Origin: Agaricus subrufescens
Taxonomy: Eukaryota > Basidiomycota > Agaricomycetes > Agaricales > Agaricaceae
DNA length: 64,000 bases
Assembly (NCBI GenBank): GCA_029945375.1
Contig: CM057062.1
Coordinates: forward strand, 1,240,001 to 1,304,000
Direction of reading: 5' to 3'
In this document: in pieces, positions 1 through 13,185 of the stretch
Layout of the letters: every line of letters begins with the position of its first letter
Position numbering within the stretch: position 1 is the first letter of the stretch
Notes under the pieces: model-generated
Database searches by the model: none
Told to the model about the DNA's origin: nothing
What the model saw: only the letters and a program-made list of their open reading frames with translations
Translations under genes and position numbers: made by a program

Positions 1-562
1 AGTATTAGTAAGAGAGGCTCTCATTGGCCAACCACATGGCAGAGGATTGAAACATCCGGGTGAAAGTCGTATGTAGATCTAAGGATGATGTGTAGTGGGC
101 TACCGGAAATACAAGGAGCTATGAGGAGCCCGCGCCCAGCTCTTTCTTTGTGTACAGTTTGCATCTGGCAGCATAATTGGGACATGCCTCAGCTCCACCT
201 GTCTCCATGTCACCTTATATATCAGATTACGCTCCTCGCTTCGCTTTGACTGCCTAAATGTGGTACAATCACTCGTCCATGATGTGTACTCCTGCATCAT
301 GTCCTCATGAGTCCGCGCCCAGTCCTCATTGGTCCGGACCCAGAATAAACTGTATTTGTGTAAGCTAATGGGGCAAGGGCACCATTGATACTGATTCATA
401 TTCTTGAGTCTAGTATTGGACATAGTATCATGATTGTGATGCGCCGCATTTATCATGCTTGTAAAATAGAATTTGATATGATTTTGGAATGGTATATATG
501 CATGGTACTGTCAACAAAGGAACAAATTTCGACACGTTCTCCACCCTGGGTCCAAAGTTACT
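1..562. other. Non-coding left edge with repeat debris
   Basis: No gene is supported here. Positions about 300-345 hold a short G+C-rich stretch with the motif CCTCATTGGTCCG and the phrase GAGTCCGCGCCCAG. The same motif recurs at about 53028-53045 and, inverted, at about 35650-35720, so this is probably a fragment of the dispersed repeat family described below. The rest is AT-rich and only carries short chance reading frames. Confidence 0.5.
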
Positions 563-1711
563 ATGGATAACAGCACCGTGGTACCGCTAGAAGGTGAACT
601 GCTTCTCGGAACCCAACTTGAATTTGTCACTTCCACAACTGTGTCCGGCACCTTCTATGGCATTTCGTTCACTCTCTTCTGTCTATATGTTCATTCTCTA
701 TCCCCTCGACTTCGAAATGAAGACAGAAAAAGGCAGGCGCAGTTCATGCTCGGATTCAGTAGCATCATCATGCTCTGTGGACTGTACTTTGTGGTCGGAA
801 TTAGCTGGGTCGCTCAAGATGCCCACATCAAGCATAGCAACTACCCTGGGGGCCCATACTCCTATGAAAGCTCCAACATTCATACAGCAGTTACAATAGC
901 TATGTTTTCATGTCAGTTCATAGTTGATACCTCAACATCCGCAATTCAGGTACATTTTTTCGCTTCTCTGCTGTATACCTTTCACCCTCACTCAATTCAA
1001 GGACAGATTTGGCGTGTATGGGTTGTTTGGGGTGCTACTACATACAAAAATTTGGTTGTCATACCGCCCTTGCTCTCTTTCTTGGCTTTCACTGGTAAGT
1101 AATTTCCAACAGGTGGCTTGCTCTATAGTATCAATTGTGTTCTCCTAGTATTACGGTTGACAGTCCTCATACTTGAACGTACTATACCAATAGTAGAATT
1201 TGATCAACTGAATCTAGGCAAATTAGCACAAGTCGGATATGCAATTCAAGAAGTAATCACAGTGCTTTGCACCCTATTAATATCCATGTATCTCATTTTT
1301 CAGCATTGGCAGCAAAGAAGGTTAATTGGTAGGCAAATTTGAAAAAATTGGTGAATCAGAACTAACGTCAAAATCTTGCTAGGGAAAGTCGAAGGGTCTA
1401 TTGGATACATGGGCATTGTTTCTATGCTCATCGAATCATACGCTTTGGAATCTATATGGCTGCTGATTACTACAATAACCTGGAACAACACTATATTACC
1501 CTTCTTTGCAGAGTCCGCACTCTATATTGAAGTAAGTCTGCTGTGAGATTGATGTCGATGTTAAGCGTTGAAACGTATGTAGATAATTTCCTGCCTCCTT
1601 GTGCAATATCGGGTCGCCAATGGAACGGCGTACAAGTCACAAGGAAGTCAGCAGAACAACAGTTCTTTGCGTTGGAACCATCAAAATCAGACCACAATAC
1701 GATCCGGATAA
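563..1711 (+). CDS. Multi-pass membrane protein, fungal hypothetical family
   Basis: Five exons give a 310-residue protein whose splice phases all agree: 563-949, 1007-1094, 1149-1328, 1383-1531 and 1583-1711. Introns are 51-57 bp with GT-AG ends. The product has about seven hydrophobic segments, an extracellular-type loop near residues 95-115, and the run IWRVWVVWG at the exon 1/2 junction, typical of the large Agaricomycete families of seven-span proteins of unknown role. The start at 563 sits shortly before the first membrane segment and no in-frame upstream ATG is better. A damaged relative lies directly downstream at 2817-4048. The function is unknown; a receptor-like plasma-membrane role is only a guess from topology. 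Confidence 0.75.
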
Positions 1712-2816
1712 GTTGATGGGCATGGTGGTTATCCCCCTACACAACAAACATCGGAAGCACTACCAAATTCTAGTATGCCCTGACAAGTGCTGCCTTGTAA
1801 TATTACGGATGCTGTGACTTGCGTCTATTGTTACGTCGCCCCTTCTCATGTAACATGGATTACTGAAGCTCTGAGTTTCCCGCCTTCCGGTCAGACGACA
1901 TTAGCGTAGGATAACATGAGACCTTGTTCTACCTATCTGATATTTATTTTGTATACTTGTCATAGTCAACGTGTACCGCTGCGACAGTGTCAGAACATCC
2001 CATTGTAAACTTCCGCCTAAAAATGCTCGTATTTTATGATCATACTTAACATTAGACCCAGACACACAGAAGGTTTGTTCGATGTCGCACATTTCCCTAT
2101 GTTTGCTACATCTGATAGCATTGCCAGGTGGTAACGCCGGTGATGCAAGAGAAATGGATACATGTGAATCGCATCCTTACTCGGTGACAACGCTGAGGCC
2201 TGAGAGGGACTCAAAAACCATGCTTCCCGAGCTCTGATAACCCTGTCTCTTTGAGAATCAACAAGAACATACCAGCTGTCCCCGACGCCATAAGATTCAA
2301 TTCAGGCCACTGTCGAAGTATTGGTCAGAGAGTACGTATCATACCCTTTTCATCACCTTCCTTTTGTGATTCACGGGTAAGGTTTTGTTTCACGTCGTGA
2401 TTTGGGTTGTGAGGAGAGATTTAATCATCATCTCCGTTATGTTTTCGGAGTCGGAGAGTAAAGCCTTCAATTTCTTCCTTATATTTGGGGTCATAGATCT
2501 GTAAATCCAATTTTGTCCGACAGCTCGAGTGCAATAATAGACAACAGATAAAACAGCTTCGTAGGTCTCTGATCCGCACCGAGAGTCACCCTGGGGCATG
2601 GACGACTAAGTCCGAAATCAGAACACGGGACACAGGTGAGTAGGAGATTTGATGTAGAATGAAAAACCCGTTTCATAACTGTCATGACCCATGAGTGGCG
2701 CAATTCTACAGGAGCACCAATCCCCGGAACACCTTCATTCAGGCCCATATCCAAATCCGCAGTACTGACGCAGCATTTATAACGGGTCGAACAGGGACCT
2801 CACCCAGGTTTTCCTC
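1712..2816. other. Intergenic, no gene seen
   Basis: This 1.1 kb separates the two related membrane-protein genes. Only short overlapping reading frames on both strands are present, none with hydrophobic segments or a consistent splice pattern. I see no repeat or RNA gene in it. Confidence 0.5.
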
Positions 2817-4048
2817 ATGCTGCCCGCCGCCAACCTCACTTTCGAAGATTTGTATCTCATTGATCGCACCGGGCTCATCGTGTCTGTGGGCGTCTCAGTC
2901 AGTTCACTGTTCACCGGGGGACTTATTGTGCTTGGAATCATGTGTCTCTGCCTTTTGTTCGAAGAAAAGGAACCAATTGGTAGGCAGAAGATTTTCCTGC
3001 AAACTTATATCATTATCGTTGTAATACTGGTTCTTGACCTCCAATTTACATTTCTCTTGTCCCCTCATGTCATTGCTATCTTCATGCTCAGTCCTATGAG
3101 GAGGCGTACGAGGGGCTTTATCAGATGCTAGTCGTTCCAATGAGTCTGTTTCCCATGCTGGTTTTTACTATGACGGATGGGCTTTTGTGAGTGATGTTGC
3201 AAAATCGAAGTTCCTACGCCGTTTGTTGAATTGCTCCACTTTTCTTGAAGATATGGCGCTGTTTTGTGCTCCAGCAATGCCTAGGATTCGAAGCTCACTG
3301 CTTGCTTCATATTTTTTGGGTCATTCTAGGTTGCTTTTGGGCGTTCAATCAGGGTGTATCTCTGAGCTAATATTTTTTCTTCGCCGTTCATGACTGAGAG
3401 CTCTGAATTAAACCAGCTGCAGGAATTGCCATGCTGGTCATCCTGATGGGAATCCAAGTCGGTTCAGCTTGCTTGGCGCTCTTTCCGCCGCTACCTTCGC
3501 ATCAAACGCCGCGATCAATATATATGCGACGATATTCATTTGCTTATGTCTGTACACGCATCACCGGGCAGAAGTGGCGAGCTATGGCATACAAGTAGCT
3601 CTGTTTCGGTATCGCTATATCATGAACCTTTTATTGCAGTTTGCCATCATCACTGTGCCGATAGCTATAACGACGGCTATTTCACTTGGGCTAGGAAGTG
3701 GCAGGACGACGTTTGCTCTGGCCATGATTCCTATCGCTGGTTCAAGTCAGGTATGTGCGAGTTCGTATAATGATCCCAGAGTATTCTCTTTGGGTTGCTC
3801 ATGGTGCTTCCTGCCAGGCTTTCACATCTGTGTTAATGATCCACCAAGTACTAAAAGCGAGAAAGTTTACGAATGAGCAGATAGGGAGCATTCAAGTTGC
3901 GCCGGTTACAAGCACCTATATGAGCCTACTTTCCGAGATGATAGACCCAAGCCTGTCAATAATTGCGTTGGCCACTCGGCCATCGCGGAACGCGTTTAAA
4001 AGCAAGAGCCAGAAATTTTGGGTCGCTCCAGTAACTCAATATCCATAA
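2817..4048 (+). pseudogene. Damaged paralog of the upstream membrane-protein gene
   Basis: The exon segments read as a multi-pass membrane protein: hydrophobic segments at 2817-3020, 3092-3186, 3251-3355, 3425-3740 and 3812-4048, the last two separated by a clean intron (gtatgtgcg to ctgccag). The first intron (3021-3091) joins in phase 0. Two junctions do not work. The exon ending at 3186 leaves two bases, whereas the recognisable next exon (IWRCFVL) needs three in total and lacks one. Near 3465-3480 the frame changes inside what should be one exon, between AMLVILMGIQVGS and AAINIYATIFICL. The parallel domain order suggests it is a tandem relative of the gene at 563. I infer a decayed copy, but a sequencing indel or an unusual splice is not excluded. 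Confidence 0.5.
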
Positions 4049-4328
4049 ATTATCTGATAGATATGTATACTTACTAGACTTACGAGGTACTATGCTTGAG
4101 CACCGTGTAATAAACGTGTGTCGTTCACGAGTTCGCCGTAAGCATCTAAATCCCATCACCTATGGTTTCTACCTGTAAAAACACCGCGGCAGGTAAAACT
4201 GTGGTTGACCTAATCAATGATCCACCGAAGAGATTGTAAATAATTAGTAGAGAGCGGGTTGAAGGGTATATGTATATTTATATATAAGTTATCAGGGGAT
4301 ATATTCCCACGATGTCTTTACCCGACCC

Positions 4329-7300
4329 ATGACTTCCCGCTCAACTCAAGCACGGCGACCCCCAGCATTAGCCACAACACCAGCCCAAAAGTCAATCAGT
4401 CTCGAGGAATGGGAGGAGAAGGCACCCTTGGGTGACCTTGAGCTCAGAAGTATCAACGCCTTGAAAATCGCTAATGAGAAAATACCACTGCCCTTGCGTG
4501 TACGTCCTTGGACTATATTCATATCTTGCCGTTGCTCAGTTCAAGTAGTTCATTACGCAAGAAGAATCTGGGACGTACAATTCTCGTCCGGGTACTCCGT
4601 TGTCCCACCTCAGATTACCGGCATCCGCTTCGCCTTCATCGCGTCCGACCACGCCTAATATAATACCAAGGAGCTCTCAGACCCATGCACTACACCCGAA
4701 AGCGCCTGTTCAGTCACCAGAACAGTTCTATGACTGGTTTGCGCTGATTGATCGGTCCGTCACGCATAGCCAGGAAGCACATTTCCGTGAACATGTTGCC
4801 TCCCTCGTGGACCACTTAGAAGTCTGTGAGGGCCTCGTCAACCGGATATCGGAGGTAGATGGGCTGTTAAATGAGATGTATGACGAATGGTGGAGGGTAG
4901 AAGAGAATGGTCGGGTTGTGAAGGAAAACTGTGAGAGGGTAATTGAGGAACGGGTATGTGATCTTTGTCCCGTATAATTGATTCACTGACTTGGCTCCTC
5001 AGAATAGATTGTTAGAGACCATAGAGGACATTGGCGAACATCTAGAATATTTCAAAGAGCTGGAAAAAGCGACAAGAATGTTAAACCATCCTGGCGAGTC
5101 TCTCATTTTTGAACCCGACTTTTTGTATATGGTAGAACGCGTGGATGTGTGCATCAGCTTTCTCAAAACACACGTATGTAGCCTAGTCCTTGTTGCTGCG
5201 ACTATCCTCACAAACTACGACAGAGACACTATCGCGAAGCCGACATCTATCTTCTCCGATTCCAGCAATGTATGACCCGCGCCATGACGTTGATCAAGAT
5301 GTCTTTTGTTGGCTCTTTGAGGGCCCTCACTGCAGATATCTCCAGACGTCTATCCGAGAAGGTATATCCCACAATACACGTGTTTCTCGCATCTATCTTA
5401 ACAGCTTCCAACAGGATATATCCCAAACTGCACAATACCACCTCCTCTATACCCGATTCCTATCCGTCGCTCCTAAAATTCACCCGTTACTGCGAGAGCT
5501 CGAACGCCGAGCTGTAGCATATCCTCAAGACTTCTCTTCTCTGCTAAGCGAATGTTCTACAGCTTACTTTGCCGCGCGGCGGAGCCTCTTGGCTGGTTGG
5601 ATCCAAGAAGAGATCAAAGGGCTGGATGTCGTACGAGGGGAGCTAGTGGAACTTGTGAGTGGCTTACATGTCATTTTGACACATGTTGACCCTCGCGATA
5701 CCTTAACAGACAAGAGCCGGTTGTGGTTTCCTCAAACAGCTGTGTACCGACGAGTTTAACCTCTATCGATCTTTCTTCAGCACATCCGAAGAAGAACTCT
5801 AGTGAGCGCTGCCACTCATCCGCGGGTTTTTTCATGCACTGATGAGGTTTTAGTCAGTACCTAGAAAAACTATGCGACCTCCTCTACGACGATCTTCGCC
5901 CCCGAATACTTCACGAACCACGCCTCACTGCCTTGTGCGAGGTCTGCACTGTGCTTCAAGCCCTCATGGTTCTCGATGCTTCGGCCTTCGTTGGTTCCTC
6001 AGACTCAACAACCACCTCGGATTCCGATGGTTCCGGTGACGAAAACGACGACGTCCTTACACTCGACCTTGACTCAGCTAAATCGCAGCAGAGTAAAGTC
6101 AAAGGAAAGGGAAAGTTGGGAAGATTGCATATTAGCCGGTTGTTGCAGATGGTTCTGCAGGATGCGCAGACAAGGCTGTTTTTTAAGGCCCAATCAATGA
6201 TTCAAAGCGAAGTCCGGCAATACGTACCTAAAGCTGAAGATTTGAGGTGGCCTGAACTGCTCATAGGTGGGATTTGAGTTCCGCCCTCGCTAATCGGGGA
6301 ACTTATTTTGCGTTTATAGAAGCTCGAAAAAGCAAAGGCGAAACACAAACTCAGTATAATCTTAACGAAAAAGCGAGCGTTAGTAAGGCCGTACTCGAGG
6401 GGCTACCCAAGGGGAGCATGTTGCGTGATAGAGATAGTTGGTTCCCTACGGTTAGGAAGATGGTCTGGGTGTTAGAGCAGTTAAGGGATTTCGTTCAGGT
6501 ACGTATCTCTTGTCGTCCTATTGAGGTATCGCTTCTGACCGCTCATCTCTATAGCCCGCGATATTTGACGACATAGCTCAGGAAGCAGTCCAGCTGTGTC
6601 ACCAATCGCTTGTCAACGCTAGCGATAACATCAAGGCGCAGAGGCGCTCGACCGGGACGCTTGATGCCGACCTATTTATGTTGCGGCATCTCCTTATTTT
6701 GAAGGAGGTGATAGTGGATTTTGAGATTGGCGGTAGTGGTACTGCCACTGTCGGTGGTTTGGGTGGTGCGAGCCTTGGTAGTGGCGTCACTGGTGTGTTC
6801 CCAACTAATAGAAACAAACTAAAGGTTAACGATCGCGTATCATAGATACTCTCGCTCAGTTGCTCAGTCGTACATCGGGTTTATTACCACTTCCAGAGGG
6901 GTTGTTCGGTACCCTTGGCGTCAACATTCACGGGGAACGGGGAGATCTACATCACGTATGTTCAATCCTTTTTCGCGTAGTAGTCAGCTAAACACACTTC
7001 TAACGGATATTCAGAACATCGATCAAGCGCTGAGAAAAGCCTGCGAAAGTATAATATTCGAATGTACACAAGTCGCTTGTCGCGTTCTCTTACCGTGGCT
7101 TTCACCCTCCTCCACATTCGTTTCGTCGTCATCTACCGAAGCAACTGCGGCCGCGACGGCAAGCGCGGGTCCATCCTCAACGTCAACGCGACTCCCGCCG
7201 AAACGGACTGATCAACTGTTTTATGAATCGTGTACGCGTGATCTTCGAAATGCGTTTGCGAAGATACGTTTATACTTGGATTCTGATGGGACAAATCTTG

Positions 7301-7533
7301 GCGGTAACGGAAGTGGTGGGACCGTCGGGGTACTGGTACATCATGTGAGGGAGCGGGTTGTTGAGGCGTATCAAGAGTTTTTGAACGGTACTACGAATGC
7401 GGCTGTAGCCGAGGAGAGGACGGGAGAGGAGGCGGATGAGTTGATGGGAGTGGTGAAGTTGGGCGTCGTGTTGAGTGAGGTTTTGGATGAAGTTGAGGAT
7501 GGCGGGAAGATGTCAGTTAATATGAGGTCATGA
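4329..7533 (+). CDS. COG3: Conserved oligomeric Golgi complex subunit 3 (COG3/Sec34)
   Basis: COG3 is part of the lobe A tethering complex that captures retrograde vesicles at the Golgi. The gene is split into many exons by short introns. Recognisable blocks in order are an N-terminal low-complexity segment, a coiled-coil region at about 4720-4950, a block with YFKELEKATRMLNHPGES (about 5048-5100), the typical Sec34 stretch TRAMTLIKMSFVGSLR at about 5276-5320, and helical segments at about 5410-5655 and 5840-6260. The acidic Ser/Asp insert near 6000-6100 is not part of the conserved core. The C-terminal part (6958-7533) is less conserved and includes a Ser/Thr/Ala-rich linker. I chose the ATG at 4329 because the reading frame begins with a short disordered leader before the helical part. 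Exact splice sites in the C-terminal half were not all resolved. Confidence 0.85.
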
Positions 7534-9315
7534 GTTGTATATTGAAAGTCATTAGTACAGAAGAACTTCACCGTGTCATAATATTCTCAATGTATGAGTC
7601 TTTCATATCTCTGACCAAGTCATCACACTTAAAATTCATTCCTTATTCAATGATGATAGAAAAGCAAGATAAATTTTATTATAACGGGATATTAAATACA
7701 AACAGTTATAATATATTCAACAACTATTAAATACATATACTTCTACTTAACTCATGTAGTCACATACAAGTACTAGAGCACTATGACATGGATGTCATAG
7801 GTCTAGATACTTAGTGACCTTTACTACCTAGATAAGTTAGTGACAAATGACAAGACGGGTAGGAGAACCGTCTTATCAATTTGTACTAACCGTTCTTGAG
7901 GTAAGTGTCTTGAGTGATGTCTTGATGATGAGGGAATCCAGGCGGCTTGAAAGAGGGTCTTGAGGAGTTCCAGACGCGTTCGAAGATAAGTCTTGACCTG
8001 AGAAACCAAGAGAAAGAGAGAGCCTAGCCAGAGTACCACCGCCGAGTAGCCAGACCATCCGTTCACCGCATCGAGGAGGCCATACAGGTTCTCGTCGCGC
8101 ACACCAGAAGCCCAGCCCATACCAGGAGAAGCCATGAGCGGAGAGCGAGAGCGAGAGGAGGCACCGGCCGCCGCGAGGAGAGAGAGAGAGAAGAGAGACG
8201 GAGAGCAAGTTAACGAATAGCCTTTGTTCGATAAAATCGCCCTTTAAATACACCAATTTTTTTTTGTTTTTCCTTGTTACTTGCGTCTTCTCGGAATTTA
8301 TCGGCGCATGGATTATTGTTATTATTAATGTGGACATCGGGCATGGAGCCTAAATCGCCACAAATGATTGCAAACCCTCCGGTGGAGACCGCGCGTTAGT
8401 GACACATGCACCACGCCGTGCCCACACGCGTATACAATCACACATCTTGATCACCGTTATTGGGGTTTTCTTGGCGTCCCACAAATCCTGTGCTAACTCC
8501 GTGTCTCCGACGAGTCTAAGCTTATTTTTTTCAAGAGAGGAAAAAACCAACTGGATGACCTGCCCATTGCCCATGCTTTTTTTACCACTCACGATATTCA
8601 CTGCCCAGTGTCCAGAAGCCTTGACTAGTGACTCTCTAACATATAAACACAAATAGACAAAAATTAAAAATTAAAATTAAAGACGCCGAATAATCTTTCT
8701 GATATATGTCAATGCAATCAACTTACCCTGAAAAAGAAAAATAGAAGCACACATTAACGCAATTCAAAAATACCTGATAAAGGCCCCTTTTGTATTCCTA
8801 TGACCGATGAGTATCAAACAAATCATGACGCCAATTCAGTTCTTGCCTAATATTTACGTACTTACAAAAAGGAAGGTGATACATATCACAACTGCCGATG
8901 TGCACTGCACGTTACCCGCGCTCTTCGTGGTCGACATCGGTACTTTTTGGCAAAAGGTCCCTGTAGCGAATAATGCGCAGTAAATACAAAATAAAAACCA
9001 AAACAAAACAAAACAAAAAACCGGAGTTCGAAGAAGAAATGAGGGTTTGTAAGGGGGTGAGGCCTTGAGGGCCCAGGGGACGGTTTCTCCGAATAAGAGA
9101 GGGCGAGTAACAAGACAAACAACAAGTGTACTTGTATTCGATTCTGAGCAATTATACAGTTTAACACAAAAAAGATCGCGAAAAGCTACATTTTGATTAT
9201 ATACAAAGTCAAAGATGTTCAAGAAAAAAGCGAAAACAAAAAGAAAGCAAAGCATTAAACACGCGCACAAAAAATGAATAAGAACAAAAGGAATCCAAGA
9301 AAACAAGAAAAAATG
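7534..9315. other. Intergenic with AT-rich and A-rich tracts
   Basis: The stretch between convergent COG3 and the phosphodiesterase gene is 1.8 kb. It contains AT-rich sequence at 7560-7790, a CTCAAGAC-rich segment near 7900-8000, and A-rich tracts at 8990-9020 and 9220-9310 that could belong to 3' untranslated regions. Apart from the weak candidate at 7824-8135, I see nothing coding. Confidence 0.45.
7824..8135 (-). CDS. Possible small membrane protein, unrecognised
   Basis: This reading frame of about 103 codons starts at a well-placed ATG and has one hydrophobic segment (VVLWLGSLFLLVSQ, about residues 33-46), followed by a basic Ser/Leu-rich part. A GT donor directly after the hydrophobic segment suggests the true coding end may be earlier or spliced. 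The short direct repeat CTCAAGAC in the second half argues for non-coding or recently derived sequence. I do not recognise it and it may be chance. Confidence 0.2.
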   Translation of the reverse strand: MASPGMGWASGVRDENLYGLLDAVNGWSGYSAVVLWLGSLFLLVSQVKTYLRTRLELLKTLFQAAWIPSSSRHHSRHLPQERLVQIDKTVLLPVLSFVTNLSR

Positions 9316-12300
9316 CTATCTCCTCCCCTTCTTCTTCCTCAACTTCGACCTTGACCTCGACTTTGCCAGCCGATTCTTCTTCCCAGTATTCGCCTCACCC
9401 TCCTTCCTCTTTTGCTCCTTCTCCGATTCTCTATTCAACTCCTCTCCCAACTTCCGTATCTCCTCATCCCCCCCTTCGCCCCTGTTCGTTCCCTCAGCAT
9501 CACTACTACTCTCCCCCGGTTCCATTCTCATCATCTTCCCTTTCGCCTTTGGTGTAGGTGAACCGGACCGATACGCTTCGGCAACCTTTGTTATACGAGG
9601 GGAATGCTGGTTGCCCGTCTGCCGCGGTGGTGTTTGTGGTGGCTCAGAATTTGAACTAGAGGAGGATGTCTTGGTGATTGGAGCGGCGGTGACGAGACCT
9701 GCAGGTATCGAACTTGAATTCATGTCTTCTCCCTCTTCTCCCTCCCTCCCCTCTTCCTCTTTAGGACCACCTTTCTCTCTTTTTCCTAATCCACCATCTT
9801 CCTCCACTCGTTTACCTTTACCATCATCGTTGTCATCGTCAACACCACTCCCCTCTTCACTCGCCACGGCCCTCGACATCCCACCCCCATCACCATTAGC
9901 ACCACCACTAGCACCACCACCACCACCCCACCGTCCTCTCCATTCCCCCCTCACATCATCCACCGTCCCAAAATTCACATGTCTACCCTCCCCAGAACTC
10001 CACGAAGCACGACTCTGATGATGAGGATGATAAGGATGATGAAGCTGATATCCATGCCCAGCAACAGCACCCCCATGCGGCGATGGCGACGGCGGCGTAC
10101 TCCCACCCACAACTTCAAAACTCAAACTCGACATCGCCGAATTCGGAGGAACAGGAGGAGGGGGAGGAGGAGGAAAAGAAGTCGACCCAGTGCCAGTATA
10201 AACAGACCCAGTAGCACTAGCAGGAGTCGTAACACCACCACTCGTCCCCGTGCTCGTCGTCGTCGGAGGCGTCGCCGACAATATATTCCCCGAACTCCGT
10301 CGCCTAAGACTCCCAACACCAATCCCGCGTTCAACAACCCTCTTGAAACTCTGATGTCTCCGTTCAACCTCCTTCTCATACACAACATCCTCGTTATTGT
10401 CATTTCCTCCTCCTACTCCAGTTTCAATTTCAGAGCTAGGAGTCCCATTATATGCTTCGTATTCCTCCGGCCTATAAGGCGTAGATGAATACGAAGGCGT
10501 ATTCGGTGGTGGAGATTGTGATGGGTCCTGATCCGAATTCTGATTCGCTACTCCTCCTGGTTGTTGGTGTGGATGAAGAGGTTGCCGAACATATGTGATA
10601 GGATGAGGATACATCAATGAGCGTGGCAGGTACTGCCTGGGTGGTTCCACAGCTGAAGGCAACAGCGTCACCGAACCTTCAGAAGAGGTTCCTCCACCGG
10701 TAGAAGTAGTATTACTCCCAGCACCAGTGGTCATCGCAGTAGCAGTATTAGCGTTACTAGTACCACCGCCAAAACCAACAACCCCAGCACCAGTAGTCCT
10801 ACTCGGCGCACCAGCAATAACCCTCGCAGCAGCTCTACTCAATGAAGGCAAAACTGGAGGATTACCACCCACAACACTACTCGCACCATTATTCCCACTC
10901 ACAAACCCGCCACCACCACTCTCACCCTCACCACTCTCATTCGAACTCGGCGTCCGACTGATTTGCCCAACTCTCCCACCACTAAACCCAGATAGAGGGG
11001 TCGCAGAAGGACTAGTAGTCAAAGATGGAGATCCTTTCGGCATCGTCATTCGAAACACGCCAGAATAATTATTATCGGAGGTAGGATTCGAGATCCTTGG
11101 TGAGACGGGGTTGGATGACGATGATAAAGATGAGGGTGTAGTCGCTGTTGGTACTATCGTAGAACCAGGTGTAGATAAAGGTGGGGATATAGATATGGGA
11201 GGTGTTTGCGATTGCAATGGCGAAGTGGCGATTGTCGTTGTTGCGGCGGCAGCGGTTTGCGATCGTAATGAGGATGTCGTAAAGGTTGGATAGTTTGGTG
11301 TGATGATCGTATTGGTTTGTCTTAGAGATGAAGCAGACAAAGAAGGAGAGCGAGGCGGTGATAGGGGAGGAGCAGCCGGTGGAGTAGAATCCGTCGCAGA
11401 GGCATCAGTCTCTGATTTCTCCTTCGCCCTTTTCAACCTCTGTTCCCACTCCCTCAAATTCTCAGCACAATGATAACTATACTGTCTCAATTCTAAATCC
11501 AAGATCAATACTAATTTTATATCAGAACATAACGAGAACAACATACCAGGTATAGCGCTAGCAGTCATATCGACCAAAGGTTTCGCAATCTTCCCCGTAA
11601 AAAACACTTGAGAATTCGCTTCTGCGAGTTCTCCATTAGCGGGGTTGACGCTATGCGTCAACTCCAAAAGTTTCTCGAACTTATATTGGCATGACCATTC
11701 TTGCTGTAACGCAGATGACCATTGCTGAGAAACCGGGAACGGTCGACTCTAGTATATCAAACTCGTATTAAAAGCAACGTAGAAATCCAAAGCATAAAAC
11801 TCACAGGATTACTAATATCCGCATTTTTCAATAAAAGTTTACAAATAAACTCCTGCCGTTCAGATTTCTCCGCCTGCCAATCAACATTCCCATTCCAGGT
11901 CTTCAACAGTTTTGCAAATTTGTCCATAAAATCGTTATGCACTCCCATATCGGTTGCCAACACAGATCCTCTAAGGATCCTACGAAAATGTTGCCCTTGA
12001 AAGAAAAAAAACCCGTTTTTAGACACCCAAGAGAAAGTTCTCTTCGGAAAAAGCTACCTGTTTCGGGATCGTCTAATAATACACCCATTCCGTGATATTT
12101 CATCGTTTGCAATAGCATATAACTATGCATCTGCTCCAACGCCGATCCATTTTCGTACACTTGTGAAAGTGGAGCCTCCGCATTTTCCTCAAGGAGAACA
12201 AAAAAAAATGATGGCGTCAGTCAAAATCAAAGAAGTCAACATGATGGCATCAGTAGAAATCGAAAAAAGACCAATGGAGCAGTAACTCGTAAGAGATAAG

Positions 12301-13185
12301 AAAACTCACCATGAAGGGATTGTTAAAGCCAGGATGCGCCACATCGTGTCCTATTGCAGCCAGATACAGCGCGAAAATCTCACGTGGGGTTAAACAAGTG
12401 ACGAGAGGTTCGGAATCATGTCCGCGAGTGGAAGACCACATTCCATTCCCATGAGCATCGACATCGGAAAGGAGGAGCGATACCGGAGGTACGACACCGG
12501 CTGATCGAAGATAACAATGGACGGCTTGTAGGACGTCGACAGCATGCTCGAAATTGTGATAATGGTTCTGCCAGCGGTAGAGTTGACGGATATGGAGTAT
12601 GAACCGAGGTATGATATCTAATACGACCCATGACAGGATGTACGGGGCGGTAGAATGCAGAACGTACCGAAATTGATGTTGAGGGCCTCCTGCATGCCTT
12701 CGATCCTGAAGAGGACTTGGAAGAGGAAGATGACGCATGTAAAGACTTCATCTTCGGACATGCGCAGAGGTTCAAAGTACCAAGCTTCGATGCTCTTGAG
12801 TAGCCTGACCCGATCTTCCTGCGACAGCTCTGGGGGGTCCCTATCGATCAAGTCAACGACAGGATCGCATGAGGGGAGGAGAAGCGTACTTCCGGACAGC
12901 GCTGCTCTCGAGCAGGCGGAGGGTCTCCGTATGCATCGTCGACAGCAGCACGGCATGCTTCGTGCTGATCCTAGATAACGCAGGGTGAGCGACGGGGCCG
13001 GCACAAGAGATAATTACGCACTGTGGGTCCCTATCCGAGGGCGTGCTGCTATCGAGCCAGCCCAGACCACAGTTCTCATCGCGGATGTTGAGCTGCAGGC
13101 CACCAACATCCGCGCTGCGCCTCCTGAGCACAGCATCGCTGACGGGCATGACGGGTTGGGTGAGCTGCGGAGGGAACTGCGGCAT
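9316..13185 (-). CDS. Class I 3',5'-cyclic-nucleotide phosphodiesterase with long disordered tail
   Basis: The enzyme hydrolyses cAMP or cGMP and sets the strength of protein kinase A signalling. Metal-binding signatures appear in order: the HNFEHAVDVLQ helix (about 12520-12560), GHDVAHPGFNNPF (about 12310-12350), and KNADISNP (about 11806-11830) carrying the distal Asp ligand. Splice joins that I checked are in phase: between DPQ and ISTKH, between VRK and DPPEL, between NADISNP and SRPF, and intron 11493-11546. After the catalytic fold ends near 11450, over 500 residues of Ser/Thr/Gly/Pro-rich sequence run to a basic Lys/Arg end. The start at 13185 (MPQFPPQ) has a good context; an upstream ATG at 13506 lacks protein-like sequence. 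The catalytic part is intact, so I judge the gene functional. Whether the tail is retained in all transcripts cannot be told. Confidence 0.88.

Noticed and set aside
9351..11293. Long plus-strand frames opposite the phosphodiesterase tail
   Set aside because: They are antisense shadows of a low-complexity Ser/Gly/Pro region; no splice or motif supports them.
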